Shown in pieces: positions 54,421 to 64,000 of a stretch of 64,000 bases of DNA. The stretch's first letter is position 1. Each line of letters opens with the position of its first letter. The notes under the pieces are model-generated. The model did not search any database. It saw nothing but the letters and a program-made list of their open reading frames with translations, and was not told the DNA's origin. The position numbers and the translations under genes are program-made. Source of the stretch: Nitrosopumilus sp. (lineage in GTDB: Archaea > Thermoproteota > Nitrososphaeria > Nitrososphaerales > Nitrosopumilaceae); contig NZ_JAILWM010000005.1 in the NCBI RefSeq assembly GCF_025698945.1, forward strand, positions 62,001-126,000, given 5' to 3'.

Positions 54421-57282
54421 TTAATTGCCTACCTCAATTGAGATATAATGCATCTCAGGTATAGCATTTTTAACAAATATTGTTCCGATATTGAGATTGT
54501 TATCTTCTTGCCACATGAATACTCTGTCACTACGTGGTTTTACAAAGTCATCAATGAATTTTGAAAGGAATCCTTCAATATCTTCACGATCACTTTCAGT
54601 AAAGAAAATTATTTCTCCTTCATTAAATGAAAGTGGGATTTGTATCGATGTTGGCTCTGATATCGTAATTTCATTTTCTGCAAATATAGATTTGACAATA
54701 TCAATTCTATCACTTTTAACTAATTCTACATAATTATCATCTGCAGTAGTTGCAGTTGGAGCAACACCAGAGACTTTCTTCAAATATGCCTCAAATGCTT
54801 TTTCTTGAGTGTCACCTAACCCAACAAAATATTCACCATTAAAAGCAGCACCAACTGCAGCAATTGTTCCTAATTGAGCAACTACACCACCAGCACCTGC
54901 AGTATAAACTGGAATAAAGTAAATATCATGATCACCTACACGATACAAAATATTATCACCAATTCTTGGATTTCTCAATAGTGTCTTTAGTTGAGCAAAC
55001 TCTGGATCTCTATCAAGTGCTTCTCTTACTGCAGTTGGACCTATCAATTTAGTTGTAGAGTTTAATGGAACTTCAAAGAATTGTAAATCACCAAGATTAG
55101 AAAGATCATTTTCAACAACCATGTATCCTGCAAGATTTCTTCCTTGAGAGCCTCTTAGTTCAAGTGATAATAATCCAACAAATTCTGTCTGCTCAAAGCC
55201 AGGTGGTTTGGCTTCAACATAATATGTGTCAAGACCACGAGGGATTTCATAGAATTGATTTGCTTGAATGAATGTCTCTACATTAGTTACGTGGTAGATA
55301 TTATACATCTCTGTTTTCCAATTAAACAATTCTACAGGATATCTGATTTGTTCTTCAAGCCATGCAGGCATTGGTTTGAATTGATCAGAATATTGACTGG
55401 CAAACATATCTGAAAAGAAGTCATCACCAGTCTTGAGTAGTTGAATATCACCATTGTAAGTATCAACCAGTGCATATCCAACCAAGCGCAGATATGGATT
55501 GCCTACTGACCAAGGAACGTCACGGGTATCAAATCCAATGATTAGAGGGATAAGCCAATAGGAATTTTGACCATCAGTTACAGGAAGTGAGTCTAATTCT
55601 TTGCCAAATAAATCATAAAGGAAGTAAGGGTATAGAGTCTCCATTCTATCGTGTACATCTTTGTATCTCATAATGTGGACTGATTCAGCTGGAAATGAAA
55701 GCAAAAAGTTTGGCTCAAAGATCCAACTTAGAGGTGGCGAGACATCCAAACCACCTAATCCAGAATATGATGCACCACCAAGTTCGGCACTAGTTGAACC
55801 TCTTGAATTAGGATATCCAGACCAAGTTTGCTCAAATAATCCTCCTTCACCATAGTAAATTTCTCTTTGCTTAAAGAATTCACCACTATCAACGATCTGA
55901 CCATCTGTTGCCTCTAATGTTAAAAATCCATTTGGAACATGGGTGTATACAAGATGTTCATTATACCATCTATTTTCAAGGCTAACTGAGGTTGGAAGAA
56001 TAGGCTTCATGGATGCAGTCCAATAAAGAGTGTTATTAAAGCGAAGAATATCATTGTCTTCAAAATCAACATATGGTATAAGTCCAATCTCTGGCTTTAG
56101 TTTTGCAAAAGCTGCTTCCCAGTCCCAGACCCTAATTACATCAAGAACATCACTATTCTGGTTAACATAATTTTTGATATTATTTGGGGACACTGATGTG
56201 AGTTTAACATTATGTGTGTTCTCTTGAATATTGTTAAGTTCACCTAGATATCGATTTACACCTATTTGTTGGGCGGTATATGGACCCAAGTATTCAATCT
56301 TTTTTGCATCTGCAATACTATTGTTTACTGAAACTACACCGGCTACTATAATTGCAATTGCAATAATTGATAAAATTCTGATGTAAACATCTCGCTTAAA
56401 CATGTGAGTTAGAACTCTTGCTCTAATTCTATCAACAACTGAGAATGCAATTAATGCAAATCCTATAACTAGTGTACCACCAATAATGTAACGTGTGTTA
56501 TAATCAATTTGATCAGTAAAGAATAGATTGAATCCTGCCCAAATTACTCCTATTCCAATTATTCCTTCAATTGTTGAAACATAATTTAGGTATCTTGGTT
56601 TTCCATTATTCGAATCATGAAGAAATGAGGTAATTACTCCAATTATTCTATGAATTCCAACATACAAAACCAAACGCATTCCTATTGCAGCAAGTAAGGG
56701 TGGAATTAAGATGACCAAAGCTGGGATCATTGGTACGACATTTTCATATGCATAATTTGGGTTAGTATCTGGAGTTACAAACGGAAGAGCAAATAATTTT
56801 GGTAGATTCTCTAATCCTAAATAATTTCCATCAATAAATGACATTGCAGCAAAACCAAACATGATGTTTGCAAAGAAGGCTCCAAAGAGCAGAATTTTGG
56901 TTATTTGCCAAATTACAAACTGAGGTGTAGATAGTTTGTAATCACTGAAATTTTTGATATTATTTGAAATTGATTGTTGTCCCCCACTTCCTAAAAATCC
57001 AATTGCAGTACTAATTGCGTACCAGAAAATAGATGATCTGCCAGCGATATTTACTCTCACTAGAGCAATAGCTGATAAGATTAATGTTGAAATCAATGTG
57101 TAGTAGAGTGGTTTTGAGAATTGATCGCCAAATTCAGTAAAATTCATTGATAGAATTACTGCCTGATTTCCTACCAGAGCAAAGATCACTATTCCAATTA
57201 TAGCAACTATGCCTAATCGTATGAATTTTCCAGTATCTGGAGGTGGAGCTTGCTTATCAGTAGAGGCGCTATACAAAATCAA
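54421..57282 (-). CDS. UPF0182 family membrane protein
   Basis: A 953-residue protein. The N-terminal third has about seven membrane helices; the rest is a large soluble region with conserved blocks such as NRYLGELNNIQENTHN, PLIIGFDTRDVPWSVGNPYLR and GPTAVREAL. This is the bacterial and archaeal UPF0182 (COG1615) family, with no known function. The C-terminal region ends without an anchor. The last base of the gene touches the amidotransferase start, suggesting one transcript. Confidence 0.92.
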   Translation of the reverse strand: MILYSASTDKQAPPPDTGKFIRLGIVAIIGIVIFALVGNQAVILSMNFTEFGDQFSKPLYYTLISTLILSAIALVRVNIAGRSSIFWYAISTAIGFLGSGGQQSISNNIKNFSDYKLSTPQFVIWQITKILLFGAFFANIMFGFAAMSFIDGNYLGLENLPKLFALPFVTPDTNPNYAYENVVPMIPALVILIPPLLAAIGMRLVLYVGIHRIIGVITSFLHDSNNGKPRYLNYVSTIEGIIGIGVIWAGFNLFFTDQIDYNTRYIIGGTLVIGFALIAFSVVDRIRARVLTHMFKRDVYIRILSIIAIAIIVAGVVSVNNSIADAKKIEYLGPYTAQQIGVNRYLGELNNIQENTHNVKLTSVSPNNIKNYVNQNSDVLDVIRVWDWEAAFAKLKPEIGLIPYVDFEDNDILRFNNTLYWTASMKPILPTSVSLENRWYNEHLVYTHVPNGFLTLEATDGQIVDSGEFFKQREIYYGEGGLFEQTWSGYPNSRGSTSAELGGASYSGLGGLDVSPPLSWIFEPNFLLSFPAESVHIMRYKDVHDRMETLYPYFLYDLFGKELDSLPVTDGQNSYWLIPLIIGFDTRDVPWSVGNPYLRLVGYALVDTYNGDIQLLKTGDDFFSDMFASQYSDQFKPMPAWLEEQIRYPVELFNWKTEMYNIYHVTNVETFIQANQFYEIPRGLDTYYVEAKPPGFEQTEFVGLLSLELRGSQGRNLAGYMVVENDLSNLGDLQFFEVPLNSTTKLIGPTAVREALDRDPEFAQLKTLLRNPRIGDNILYRVGDHDIYFIPVYTAGAGGVVAQLGTIAAVGAAFNGEYFVGLGDTQEKAFEAYLKKVSGVAPTATTADDNYVELVKSDRIDIVKSIFAENEITISEPTSIQIPLSFNEGEIIFFTESDREDIEGFLSKFIDDFVKPRSDRVFMWQEDNNLNIGTIFVKNAIPEMHYISIEVGN

Positions 57283-57323
57283 ACTTTGTTAAGATTCGGT
57301 AAATTAATGTCTTACCAGCAAAA

Positions 57324-58445
57324 TTAAGCAATTGTCGCTAGTTTTTTGCAAATCATATAGACTGCAGCAAATGTGGGAACTGATACTGTTTCATTGTTGT
57401 ATGGACCGAATTTTTTGTTTTTTAATTTAAATTCAATTGGGCAATTAGCAACGATCTCAATAGAATCATCACTTAGAAAAGATGCTTCAACATAAGGATC
57501 AAACTTTGATAAATCGTTACAAAAAATTTTTGTCAGCCCACTTTTGCTGTTAATGGATCCAGGCAATCTAAATATTCTATGAATGTCCATGGTTACATTT
57601 GGATCAATTTTTACTCCAATGTTTTCAGAAACATCATCCAAAGTTTTTTGAAATGATGAGTAACCATTTGCAATCAATTCTGTAATTATTTTTGAGCGTT
57701 TAGATTTTGTACCATAAACATGCTTTGCAAATCTTCCTTTCCATCCTTTGTCGCTAAAATCTGGAAAAGCCAAACGATCTTGTTTAAATTTTCTCATTCC
57801 AAATGTTTCAGGTATAGCTCCACGTAGGGAAATATAATCTGCCAATTCTGATCTTTCTCTAGAACCAATTTTTTGAAATTGTGAATTGTACACATAAACA
57901 TGAAATCCTTCATTGCCTGAGAAATACACTTGAATATTATCTTGAGTCACAGCAAGATCATCAATTAAAACTTCAGATAGTTTAGAAACTTCAATTTTTG
58001 ATGCATCAATACAGTTTTTGCAGGGTAAAGATTTTTTTTCAAGTTTAATAGAATTACATTTAGAACATTTTATAGAGTTTTTTGAAACCTCGTAACATTC
58101 ATTACAAATTGAAACTGTGTGATTTTCTCTACATGATAAATTAAGATCTTTTGCATCAATATCAAAAATTAGATCTGCCTCTTTCCAATCTTTTTCATTC
58201 ATCGGTAAATTTGGAAATGAATAGTATGCATTTGAACAATAAACATCAGATGGAGTATTTTGCATAAGTAGTAGATGCAATTCCTTGTCATCTTTGATCT
58301 GTATATGACGAATCATTCCTGAATTAAATTTCTGATATCCAAATTCTCTTTCAGATGTTCGTTCAGGAACTCTAATAAGATCAAAATGATCAAAATAATA
58401 TTTTTTAAATGAATCTTCTAAGAAGTTAATTTCAGCTGCTTGCAT
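57324..58445 (-). CDS. priS: DNA primase small subunit PriS
   Basis: A 373-residue catalytic primase subunit. The metal-binding DID motif is at 95-97 (LIFDIDAKD). A Cys-rich insertion (about 105-145) has seven cysteines in C-x8-C-x2-C pairs, an enlarged version of the zinc knuckle in other archaeal PriS. YSGNEGFHVYV-like sequence (residues near 170) marks the SGxxGxHV catalytic block. It starts overlapping the PriL stop by one base. Confidence 0.94.
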   Translation of the reverse strand: MQAAEINFLEDSFKKYYFDHFDLIRVPERTSEREFGYQKFNSGMIRHIQIKDDKELHLLLMQNTPSDVYCSNAYYSFPNLPMNEKDWKEADLIFDIDAKDLNLSCRENHTVSICNECYEVSKNSIKCSKCNSIKLEKKSLPCKNCIDASKIEVSKLSEVLIDDLAVTQDNIQVYFSGNEGFHVYVYNSQFQKIGSRERSELADYISLRGAIPETFGMRKFKQDRLAFPDFSDKGWKGRFAKHVYGTKSKRSKIITELIANGYSSFQKTLDDVSENIGVKIDPNVTMDIHRIFRLPGSINSKSGLTKIFCNDLSKFDPYVEASFLSDDSIEIVANCPIEFKLKNKKFGPYNNETVSVPTFAAVYMICKKLATIA

Positions 58446-59467
58446 TATTTTCTCTTTTTTCCGAATTGTAAAGGATTAATGATGTTATCACATTCAGATG
58501 TTGCAAAACATAGGGATTGTGTATTTAGTTTCTCACATGAAGGGCAAGAATATTGAGTTCCACTTCCTGACGTTCCTGCTAAATGATTTAGTTGGTAGAG
58601 TGTAACTCGTTGATTATAATCAGGAGCATTTTTGAATAGAGGTGCAATCTCCTCAACAGTTTGACCTTTTGAGAGAAGAAAAGTTGCAAGCATAAAACGT
58701 CCTGAGTGAGGTAGATTTTCACCTTTTTCAAGTACTTCAATTGCGTGTTTAATGCAAGGAGGATATTCTCCAGTCGTAACAAAATTTGATTGGAATTTTT
58801 TTGAATATTTAACTAGTTTTTCCACTGAATCTTCAAAACCAGGAATCATTGAAGGTTTTTTTCCAGATAAAATTTTTGAGTTAATGTATGTTCCCAATTC
58901 TTTCCTAAAGAGTCTAACCATCTTATCAGCTTTAAGATAAACAAATCCATTTTCTACATGTCTATTAACTAACTTCCATTCTCTTTCATGAAAATGAATG
59001 GAATGTCTGATATAGTCTATGACGGGAATAATGAAAAAATCATCTTGCTTTTTTATTCTAATTGAAAAAAGTTCTTCAATAATTTTAATTGGTAATTCAT
59101 TCTCGCTGGAAATATTTTTTAAATCTTTAGTAAGAAAACCTTCTGCACGCATAGATTCACTCAGAGCAAAACGCTTTGCCAAAGTTGGAATTCCTGCTAA
59201 TTTTAGCAGAACAATTGATAATAAAAATGAAAAAACTTCTCTAGGGAGTGAACCTGTATTAGAAACCTGATTTTGAATAATTTCTGATTCATAATCTTTA
59301 TTCATTTCACATGCTGCATGAATTCGAGTATAGGCTTTTTCTATAATAGGGATAAGATCTGGATCAGTTCCAAATTGTTCTAGTGTAAACCCTTGTTCTT
59401 TTAGATATTTGCCTGCATCAGCTAGGAATGGATATTTTGCTTTTTCATCTTCTCCAAGTTCAAGCAT
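58445..59467 (-). CDS. priL: DNA primase large subunit PriL
   Basis: A 340-residue subunit that regulates PriS. The N-terminal half is helical. The C-terminal domain has the four cysteines of the [4Fe-4S] cluster, the first in PPCIKHA near 239 and the others in SCPSC, LCFA and ECDN near the end. It overlaps priS by one base, so the two subunits are made together. Start ATG at 59467. Confidence 0.93.
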   Translation of the reverse strand: MLELGEDEKAKYPFLADAGKYLKEQGFTLEQFGTDPDLIPIIEKAYTRIHAACEMNKDYESEIIQNQVSNTGSLPREVFSFLLSIVLLKLAGIPTLAKRFALSESMRAEGFLTKDLKNISSENELPIKIIEELFSIRIKKQDDFFIIPVIDYIRHSIHFHEREWKLVNRHVENGFVYLKADKMVRLFRKELGTYINSKILSGKKPSMIPGFEDSVEKLVKYSKKFQSNFVTTGEYPPCIKHAIEVLEKGENLPHSGRFMLATFLLSKGQTVEEIAPLFKNAPDYNQRVTLYQLNHLAGTSGSGTQYSCPSCEKLNTQSLCFATSECDNIINPLQFGKKRK

Positions 59468-59545
59468 GAAAGTAATTTACATAATTTACATAAAAATCTG
59501 GTTTTTGATGGTGGTTTAAATTATGTTTACTGAATCTTGAGAAAT

Positions 59546-60385
59546 ATGCAGATCGGCTGTCATGTATCAATTTCAGGATCAATTGACAAGGCAGTAGATA
59601 ACGCTATTGAGCGAGAATGTTCTGCATTTCAGATCTTTACAAGAAATCCTAGAGGGTGGCATGTAAAAGAACTCACAAAAGATGATATTTCTAATTTTAA
59701 ATCAAAACTAAAGGCAAGTAAAATTGATAGATTTGCAACATGTGCACATATGCCATATTTACCAAATCTTGCATCTCCAAAAGAAGATGGATTTGAAAAA
59801 TCTGTTAAAACATTAATTGATGAAGTTGAAAGATGTGCATTATTAGGAATTCCATATCTTGTTACACATCTTGGTAGTCATTTAGGAATTGGAGAAGAAG
59901 AAGGAATTAAGAGACTTGTAAAAGGATTAACAAAAGCAGGAGAGACTAAAAATGATGTGATGATTTTATTAGAAAATACTGCAGGACAAAAAAATTCTGT
60001 AGGTTCTGATTTTAAACAGCTAGGAGAAATTTTTAATCAATTAAAGCCTTCAAAAAAATTTGGTGTTTGTTTTGATACTTGTCATGCATTTGTATCAGGA
60101 TATGATTTAAGAACTGCAAATAAAGTAAAAGAAACTTTTGATGAATTTGATAAATATGTAGGAATTAAAAATTTGAAGATTTTGCATCTTAATGATGCAA
60201 AAGGGGATATTGGGTGTAATCTTGATAGACATTATCATTTGGGCTTGGGTGGTATTGGTGAGCAAGGCATATCTTCTGTAGTTAAATTTGCAAACAAGAA
60301 AAAAATTCCTATAATTCTAGAGACACCGATTGATGATGAACGAGATGATTTTGAAAATATCAAAAAAGCAAAGGAGTTTGCGTAG
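59546..60385 (+). CDS. nfo: Endonuclease IV (AP endonuclease)
   Basis: A protein of about 279 residues that cuts DNA at abasic sites in base-excision repair. Starting at ATG 59546 it reads MQIGCHVSISG, the family N-terminus; a TTG nine bases upstream is also in frame. Metal ligands are seen in YLVTHLGSH, LLENTAGQ, GVCFDTCHAF and HLNDAKG, with a final Glu in ILETP. Length and motifs are normal. Confidence 0.95.
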   Translation: MQIGCHVSISGSIDKAVDNAIERECSAFQIFTRNPRGWHVKELTKDDISNFKSKLKASKIDRFATCAHMPYLPNLASPKEDGFEKSVKTLIDEVERCALLGIPYLVTHLGSHLGIGEEEGIKRLVKGLTKAGETKNDVMILLENTAGQKNSVGSDFKQLGEIFNQLKPSKKFGVCFDTCHAFVSGYDLRTANKVKETFDEFDKYVGIKNLKILHLNDAKGDIGCNLDRHYHLGLGGIGEQGISSVVKFANKKKIPIILETPIDDERDDFENIKKAKEFA

Positions 60386-60415
60386 AAATTTATTCTATGA
60401 TTAGGAAATTATGGT

Positions 60416-61873
60416 ATGGACTATGAAGCAGTAATGAAATTAGCACTTGAACGTGGATTTTACTTTCCAAGCTGTGAAGTGTATGCGGATGCACAGGCTG
60501 GATTTTGGGAGTATGGTCCTTCTGGAGTAAGTCTGAAAAATAAATTCCTTGAATTGTGGAGGCGTGAATTAATCCGAAGAGATGGAATGCTAGAAATTGA
60601 TGGCTCACAAATAATGTCAAGATCAGTTTTTGAGGCATCAGGACACTTGGGAAATTTTGCTGATCCTATTATCAAATGTATGAAATGTAAATCAACATTT
60701 AGAGCAGATAGAACAATTGCAGATATTACAAAAATAGAGATTCCTGAGAGTGCAGATTTAGAAGAATTTGATAATGCTATTTTACAAAACAACATAAAGT
60801 GTCCAAAGTGTAAGGGAGATTTTGAGAAAACAAAGAATTTCAATATGATGTTTAAAGTTGGAATAGGTCCTGAAGAAGAAGAAGCGTATCTTAGACCTGA
60901 GACATGTCAATCAATATTTGTAGATTTTCCAAGACTATTCAAAACCATGAGAGGGAAATTACCCTTAGGAATTGCACAGGTTGGAAAAAGTTTCAGAAAT
61001 GAGATAGCACCAAGACAGAGTTTATTGCGACTAAGGGAATTTTATCAGGCAGAAATTGAAGTCTTTTGCAATCCTGCAAAATTACATGATGTAGATAGAT
61101 TTTCTGAAATTCAAGATACTACAATTAGAGTTCAAACAGATGCAGAACCAGTATCAATGACTTGTAAAGAAGCAGTAGAGTCTGGAATTATTCCAAACAA
61201 GTTTGTTGCATACTATCTTGGAATTTTAACTGAATTTTATGAAAAAACTGGAATTGATATTTTAAAAAGCAGATTTAGAAAGCTGGGTGAGAAAGAAAAG
61301 GCGTTTTATGCAGAAGTTGCTTTTGATTTTGAAGTAGAAACTACAATTGGGTGGTTAGAACTTGTTGCGTGTAATTACAGATCTGATTATGATTTATCCA
61401 GCCATGCCAAAAAAAGTAATGAGAAATTTGAGGTCATGGATAATGATGAAAAAGTATTACCACATGTTTTTGAGATTTCAATGGGAATTGATAGGAGTCT
61501 ATACACAATTTTGGAGCATAGTTTGAGAGATGATAAGGAGCATGAAAGAGTTGTATTATCTCTAAAGCCATATTTGTCACCAGTTCATGTTGGGATTTTA
61601 TCTTTGGTTAAAAAAGATGGGTTAAAAGAGAAAACAGATGAGATATTTCTTCAAATAAAAAGAAAATGTGATGCATTTTTGGATCATTCAGGTGCAATTG
61701 GAAGAAGATATAGAAGATTAGATGAGATTGGATCACCTTTTGCAATTACAGTAGATCATCAAACATTAGAGGATCAAACTGTAACTATCAGAATGAGGGA
61801 CAGTATGGAACAAAAAAGAATTAACATCTCAGATCTTGATTCTGTAATTTTAGAATCAATTGCATATCCATAA
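60416..61873 (+). CDS. glyS: Glycyl-tRNA synthetase, archaeal/eukaryotic class II type
   Basis: A 485-residue class II synthetase that charges tRNA-Gly, including the tRNA-Gly(CCC) of this window. FYFPSCEVYA, GFWEYGPSG and the class II motif 2 GKSFRNEIAPRQSLLRLREF (split in family alignments) are clear. The anticodon-binding domain covers about 390-485. Short zinc-like CMKC and CPKC motifs lie in the insertion near 85-145. It is of the alpha2 type, not the bacterial alpha2beta2 type. Confidence 0.96.
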   Translation: MDYEAVMKLALERGFYFPSCEVYADAQAGFWEYGPSGVSLKNKFLELWRRELIRRDGMLEIDGSQIMSRSVFEASGHLGNFADPIIKCMKCKSTFRADRTIADITKIEIPESADLEEFDNAILQNNIKCPKCKGDFEKTKNFNMMFKVGIGPEEEEAYLRPETCQSIFVDFPRLFKTMRGKLPLGIAQVGKSFRNEIAPRQSLLRLREFYQAEIEVFCNPAKLHDVDRFSEIQDTTIRVQTDAEPVSMTCKEAVESGIIPNKFVAYYLGILTEFYEKTGIDILKSRFRKLGEKEKAFYAEVAFDFEVETTIGWLELVACNYRSDYDLSSHAKKSNEKFEVMDNDEKVLPHVFEISMGIDRSLYTILEHSLRDDKEHERVVLSLKPYLSPVHVGILSLVKKDGLKEKTDEIFLQIKRKCDAFLDHSGAIGRRYRRLDEIGSPFAITVDHQTLEDQTVTIRMRDSMEQKRINISDLDSVILESIAYP

Positions 61874-61882
61874 AATCACAGA

Positions 61883-64000
61883 TTAATTTGAAAACACAGT
61901 TATTGTTTCAGAGTGATATCTGTATTTAATCTTGATAATTGGTTCGGGTGTTGCATGTGCTTCTTGTAATGCTCCATCTTGAGTTTCTAGAGATATAGTC
62001 CACTGATCAACTATTGGATCAATTGATGTAATTGCAAATCTCTCCAAAGCGTTATCTGCGCCACTATATCTAATTCTGAGTACTTGATCACCATATATTA
62101 TACTGGTTAATCCTCCACGATTGTTCTTTGTACTTTCATTAATTGTACAGTCATCAGTTCCTCCAATTACACACTGACCTTGAGGATCAGTAACTCTGAA
62201 TTGGAGATTTGCATCTGAGTTAGATGAATAGATAAGTGCAGGCTCTGCTACAACTTTGCCATCAATTTCTATTGATTCTAAAGATGGCAACTCAGATGCA
62301 AATAGAGATACAGTTCTTGGATAGCTATGAATAGTTGCAGATTGTGTAACTATTGATTTATCATACAGATCAACTTTTCCTTGTAACTTATTACTTGCAA
62401 AAGATGTAGAAGATGGAACATTCCAATCAAAGGTAACTTTGGTTTGTCCAATCTCAAATAGTTGTGACTTTTGTTCCACAACTTCTCCATTGGCAATTAG
62501 GGACACAGTTCCGTATGCAGGTGAATCATTGGTAAAGACATAGATTTCAGGTCTAGTCGATGTTCCACTTGGTTTGATTGATTCAACATCCATTTCAACT
62601 GAAACATTTGATGATTTGGTTGGCTTTACTCCAATTTGATATGGTTTGGAATCAACAGTGTTTAGATCATCATCTAATACATGAATCCAATATTGTATGC
62701 CAGGCTCTACTAAGAAATAGGATGGTAATGTTGCACTTACAAGATAAGAAGTCTCAGATACATAAAGTGATTCGATATTCATTCTCATAGCAGCATACTG
62801 TTCTGTTGATTGGCCCATTGGGGCAGTTCTTAGCTCAACACGTTTTAGTGCAGATTTACTATCAATGATTGCAGATACTGAAAGATCATCATTGTCTAGA
62901 TAGAAGACAGATTGAGTTGATGCCAAATGTTGTGTATCATTGTTAATCCTGAACTTCACATCAAAGATTCTTGGAACATCAATAGATATGTCAGATTCCT
63001 CTTCAGGTAATTCTACAATAGTTGTAGAACCAACACATTCAGTAAGATATATTGGTGATTGGACTTTGTTTATTAGCTCACCTTTAGTTTCAGATACTAT
63101 TACCATCATGAATGTTTCATCAGATGCAATTGGGGCCTCATAGACATACTTGTCAACTTTTGAGAGTTTGTTAATTTCTTCAAATGGTTGGTTGTCAGCT
63201 AGTTTTGCATATACTGTTCCTGTTTTGGTGGTATGAAGTACAACAGATGGAGCTTCATCAGCATCACTTGAAACAAGAATTCTAGCTATATTTTCATTAC
63301 ATTTGTCATATGAGACTTCATTAATTGCCAAGGATGTTCCCAGAACTCCTCCGAATCCAGCAGAACTAGATCCTGCACCAGAACGGCCGCCTCCACCACC
63401 TGGGCTGCCTCCACCTGGGCTGCCTCCACCTGGGCTGCCTCCACCTGGGCCGTCTCCACCGCCTGAGCTCTTTTTAGAAGAGAAAGATTTCTTTGAATAG
63501 TGATCCGATTCAATCTCTACATCACAATAATTAGCATTAATAGTTGATGGAGTGTTTGAGAGAATAGCGTCAATTCCACCTGTCCACACTCCTCCAACAA
63601 GGGTATGAACTTCAACATCAGCACATCCATTAGGAAGTGTAAGTATGTCGCCAGAAACTGGTTTTGGTATTAAGACAGTCATTTTTGGTTTTGATTTAAA
63701 GTTAGAAGGATCACCATAGTCAAATCCAACACCTTCTTCTTCAAATCTAGATTTAACATCAATCTCTAACTCTAGCTCATTTGTAATTCCACTATCAGCC
63801 AATGTTGGTGAGTTAATATGGCCATCATCAAGTTCAATTACAATCCAATCTCTTGTAAAGGTTCCAACTGAGGATGAACTTGGATTTGTTGTGATATCAA
63901 GTTTTGATAAACCTCCAAAGCTTGGAATGAGTGTTGGCTCTACCGGAAGAATGATTTGTTTTCCAGGAATAATCTTAGTAATTGGTGGGGTAGAAATTAC
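61883..64000 (-). CDS. Large surface-type protein with GGGSP repeats (5' partial)
   Basis: The frame is open to the right edge with no stop, so the start is outside the window and at least 706 residues are seen. The sequence is rich in beta-forming, Ser/Thr and Asp residues, with immunoglobulin-like spacing and few Cys, as in S-layer or adhesin-like proteins. About 100-130 residues into the C-terminal 639 residues is a Gly/Ser/Pro linker, encoded by a GC-rich tandem repeat. There is no C-terminal membrane anchor. It could be a substrate of AglB. No named family is recognised. Confidence 0.7.
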   Translation of the reverse strand, partial: VISTPPITKIIPGKQIILPVEPTLIPSFGGLSKLDITTNPSSSSVGTFTRDWIVIELDDGHINSPTLADSGITNELELEIDVKSRFEEEGVGFDYGDPSNFKSKPKMTVLIPKPVSGDILTLPNGCADVEVHTLVGGVWTGGIDAILSNTPSTINANYCDVEIESDHYSKKSFSSKKSSGGGDGPGGGSPGGGSPGGGSPGGGGGRSGAGSSSAGFGGVLGTSLAINEVSYDKCNENIARILVSSDADEAPSVVLHTTKTGTVYAKLADNQPFEEINKLSKVDKYVYEAPIASDETFMMVIVSETKGELINKVQSPIYLTECVGSTTIVELPEEESDISIDVPRIFDVKFRINNDTQHLASTQSVFYLDNDDLSVSAIIDSKSALKRVELRTAPMGQSTEQYAAMRMNIESLYVSETSYLVSATLPSYFLVEPGIQYWIHVLDDDLNTVDSKPYQIGVKPTKSSNVSVEMDVESIKPSGTSTRPEIYVFTNDSPAYGTVSLIANGEVVEQKSQLFEIGQTKVTFDWNVPSSTSFASNKLQGKVDLYDKSIVTQSATIHSYPRTVSLFASELPSLESIEIDGKVVAEPALIYSSNSDANLQFRVTDPQGQCVIGGTDDCTINESTKNNRGGLTSIIYGDQVLRIRYSGADNALERFAITSIDPIVDQWTISLETQDGALQEAHATPEPIIKIKYRYHSETITVFSN
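63401..63460. repeat. 15-bp tandem repeat encoding GGGSP
   Basis: Three perfect copies of a 15-bp unit (TGGGCTGCCTCCACC) at 63401, 63416 and 63431 and one copy with two changes at 63446. On the coding strand each unit encodes Gly-Gly-Gly-Ser-Pro. The unit is much richer in GC than its surroundings and could vary in copy number. Confidence 0.9.

Noticed and set aside
60460-60843. 127-codon minus-strand frame
   Set aside because: It is antisense to glyS with no recognisable motif.
63401-63460. Possible CRISPR-like repeat
   Set aside because: Units are contiguous 15-mers with no spacers and stay in frame as GGGSP codons; a coding tandem repeat.

Overview
The window is a dense, AT-rich stretch of an archaeal chromosome. 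It is most likely from an ammonia-oxidising-type thaumarchaeon (Nitrososphaerota, Nitrosopumilus-like). The reasons are the mixture of archaeal information-processing genes (Pelota, Cdc48, uL2, eS6, aIF2 alpha and gamma, Nop10, LSm, RPA-like protein, PriS/PriL, Lhr-type helicase, GatDE, SRP RNA) with bacterial-type genes (DnaK/DnaJ/GrpE, bacterial-family MetK, UPF0182), a cobalamin pathway, a tetraether-lipid-synthase-like radical SAM protein, many TTG/GTG starts, and probable leaderless promoters. No ammonia-oxidation gene lies in the window, so the assignment is an inference.

Layout. 1-9 kb: a surface-glycan cluster with the end of a NeuB-like synthase, a DegT/StrS aminotransferase, three Gfo/Idh/MocA-type proteins, a CapD/PseB-like sugar-nucleotide dehydratase, a class III aminotransferase, a polysaccharide deacetylase and a tandem GNAT protein. 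It runs directly into aglB (9.0-11.2 kb), the N-glycosylation oligosaccharyltransferase. 11.2-14.9 kb: the Tes-like radical SAM enzyme is divergent from a TrmB regulator followed by a DtxR-like regulator; a perfect 10-bp inverted repeat covers both start codons. 15-31 kb: housekeeping genes (pelota, cutA, site-2 protease, TtuA/NcsA-type tRNA thiolase, SRP RNA, acylphosphatase, L2, Cdc48, gatD-gatE, tRNA-Leu, grpE-dnaK-dnaJ).

31-43 kb: two atypical UDP-glucose/GDP-mannose-dehydrogenase-like proteins flank a DUF354 protein and tRNA-Gln(UUG), then a drug/polysaccharide-type ABC exporter, an RPA-like protein, an Lhr-like helicase, a RadB-like ATPase, LSm, MetK and an epimerase-like protein. 43-49 kb: cobalamin genes cbiD-cbiG-cbiX-cbiC, with cbiA convergent and cobO next to it. 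48.8-53 kb: translation genes (aIF2 alpha, Nop10, PIN protein, aIF2 gamma, eS6), two tiny zinc proteins and tRNA-Gly(CCC). 53-64 kb: a C39-like/TPR protein, a class I amidotransferase, a UPF0182 membrane protein, PriS-PriL, endonuclease IV, GlyRS, and a large surface-type protein with GGGSP repeats that runs off the right edge.

Genes are tightly packed. No stretch longer than about 230 bases lacks a gene, and seven convergent pairs overlap at their 3' ends by 4-24 bases. The best leads are the glycan cluster beside aglB, the mirrored tes/trmB operator-like repeat, a single AT box centred between a zinc-protein gene and tRNA-Gly, a cobaltochelatase with a decayed first half, and an unannotated 39-residue membrane peptide overlapping lhr.
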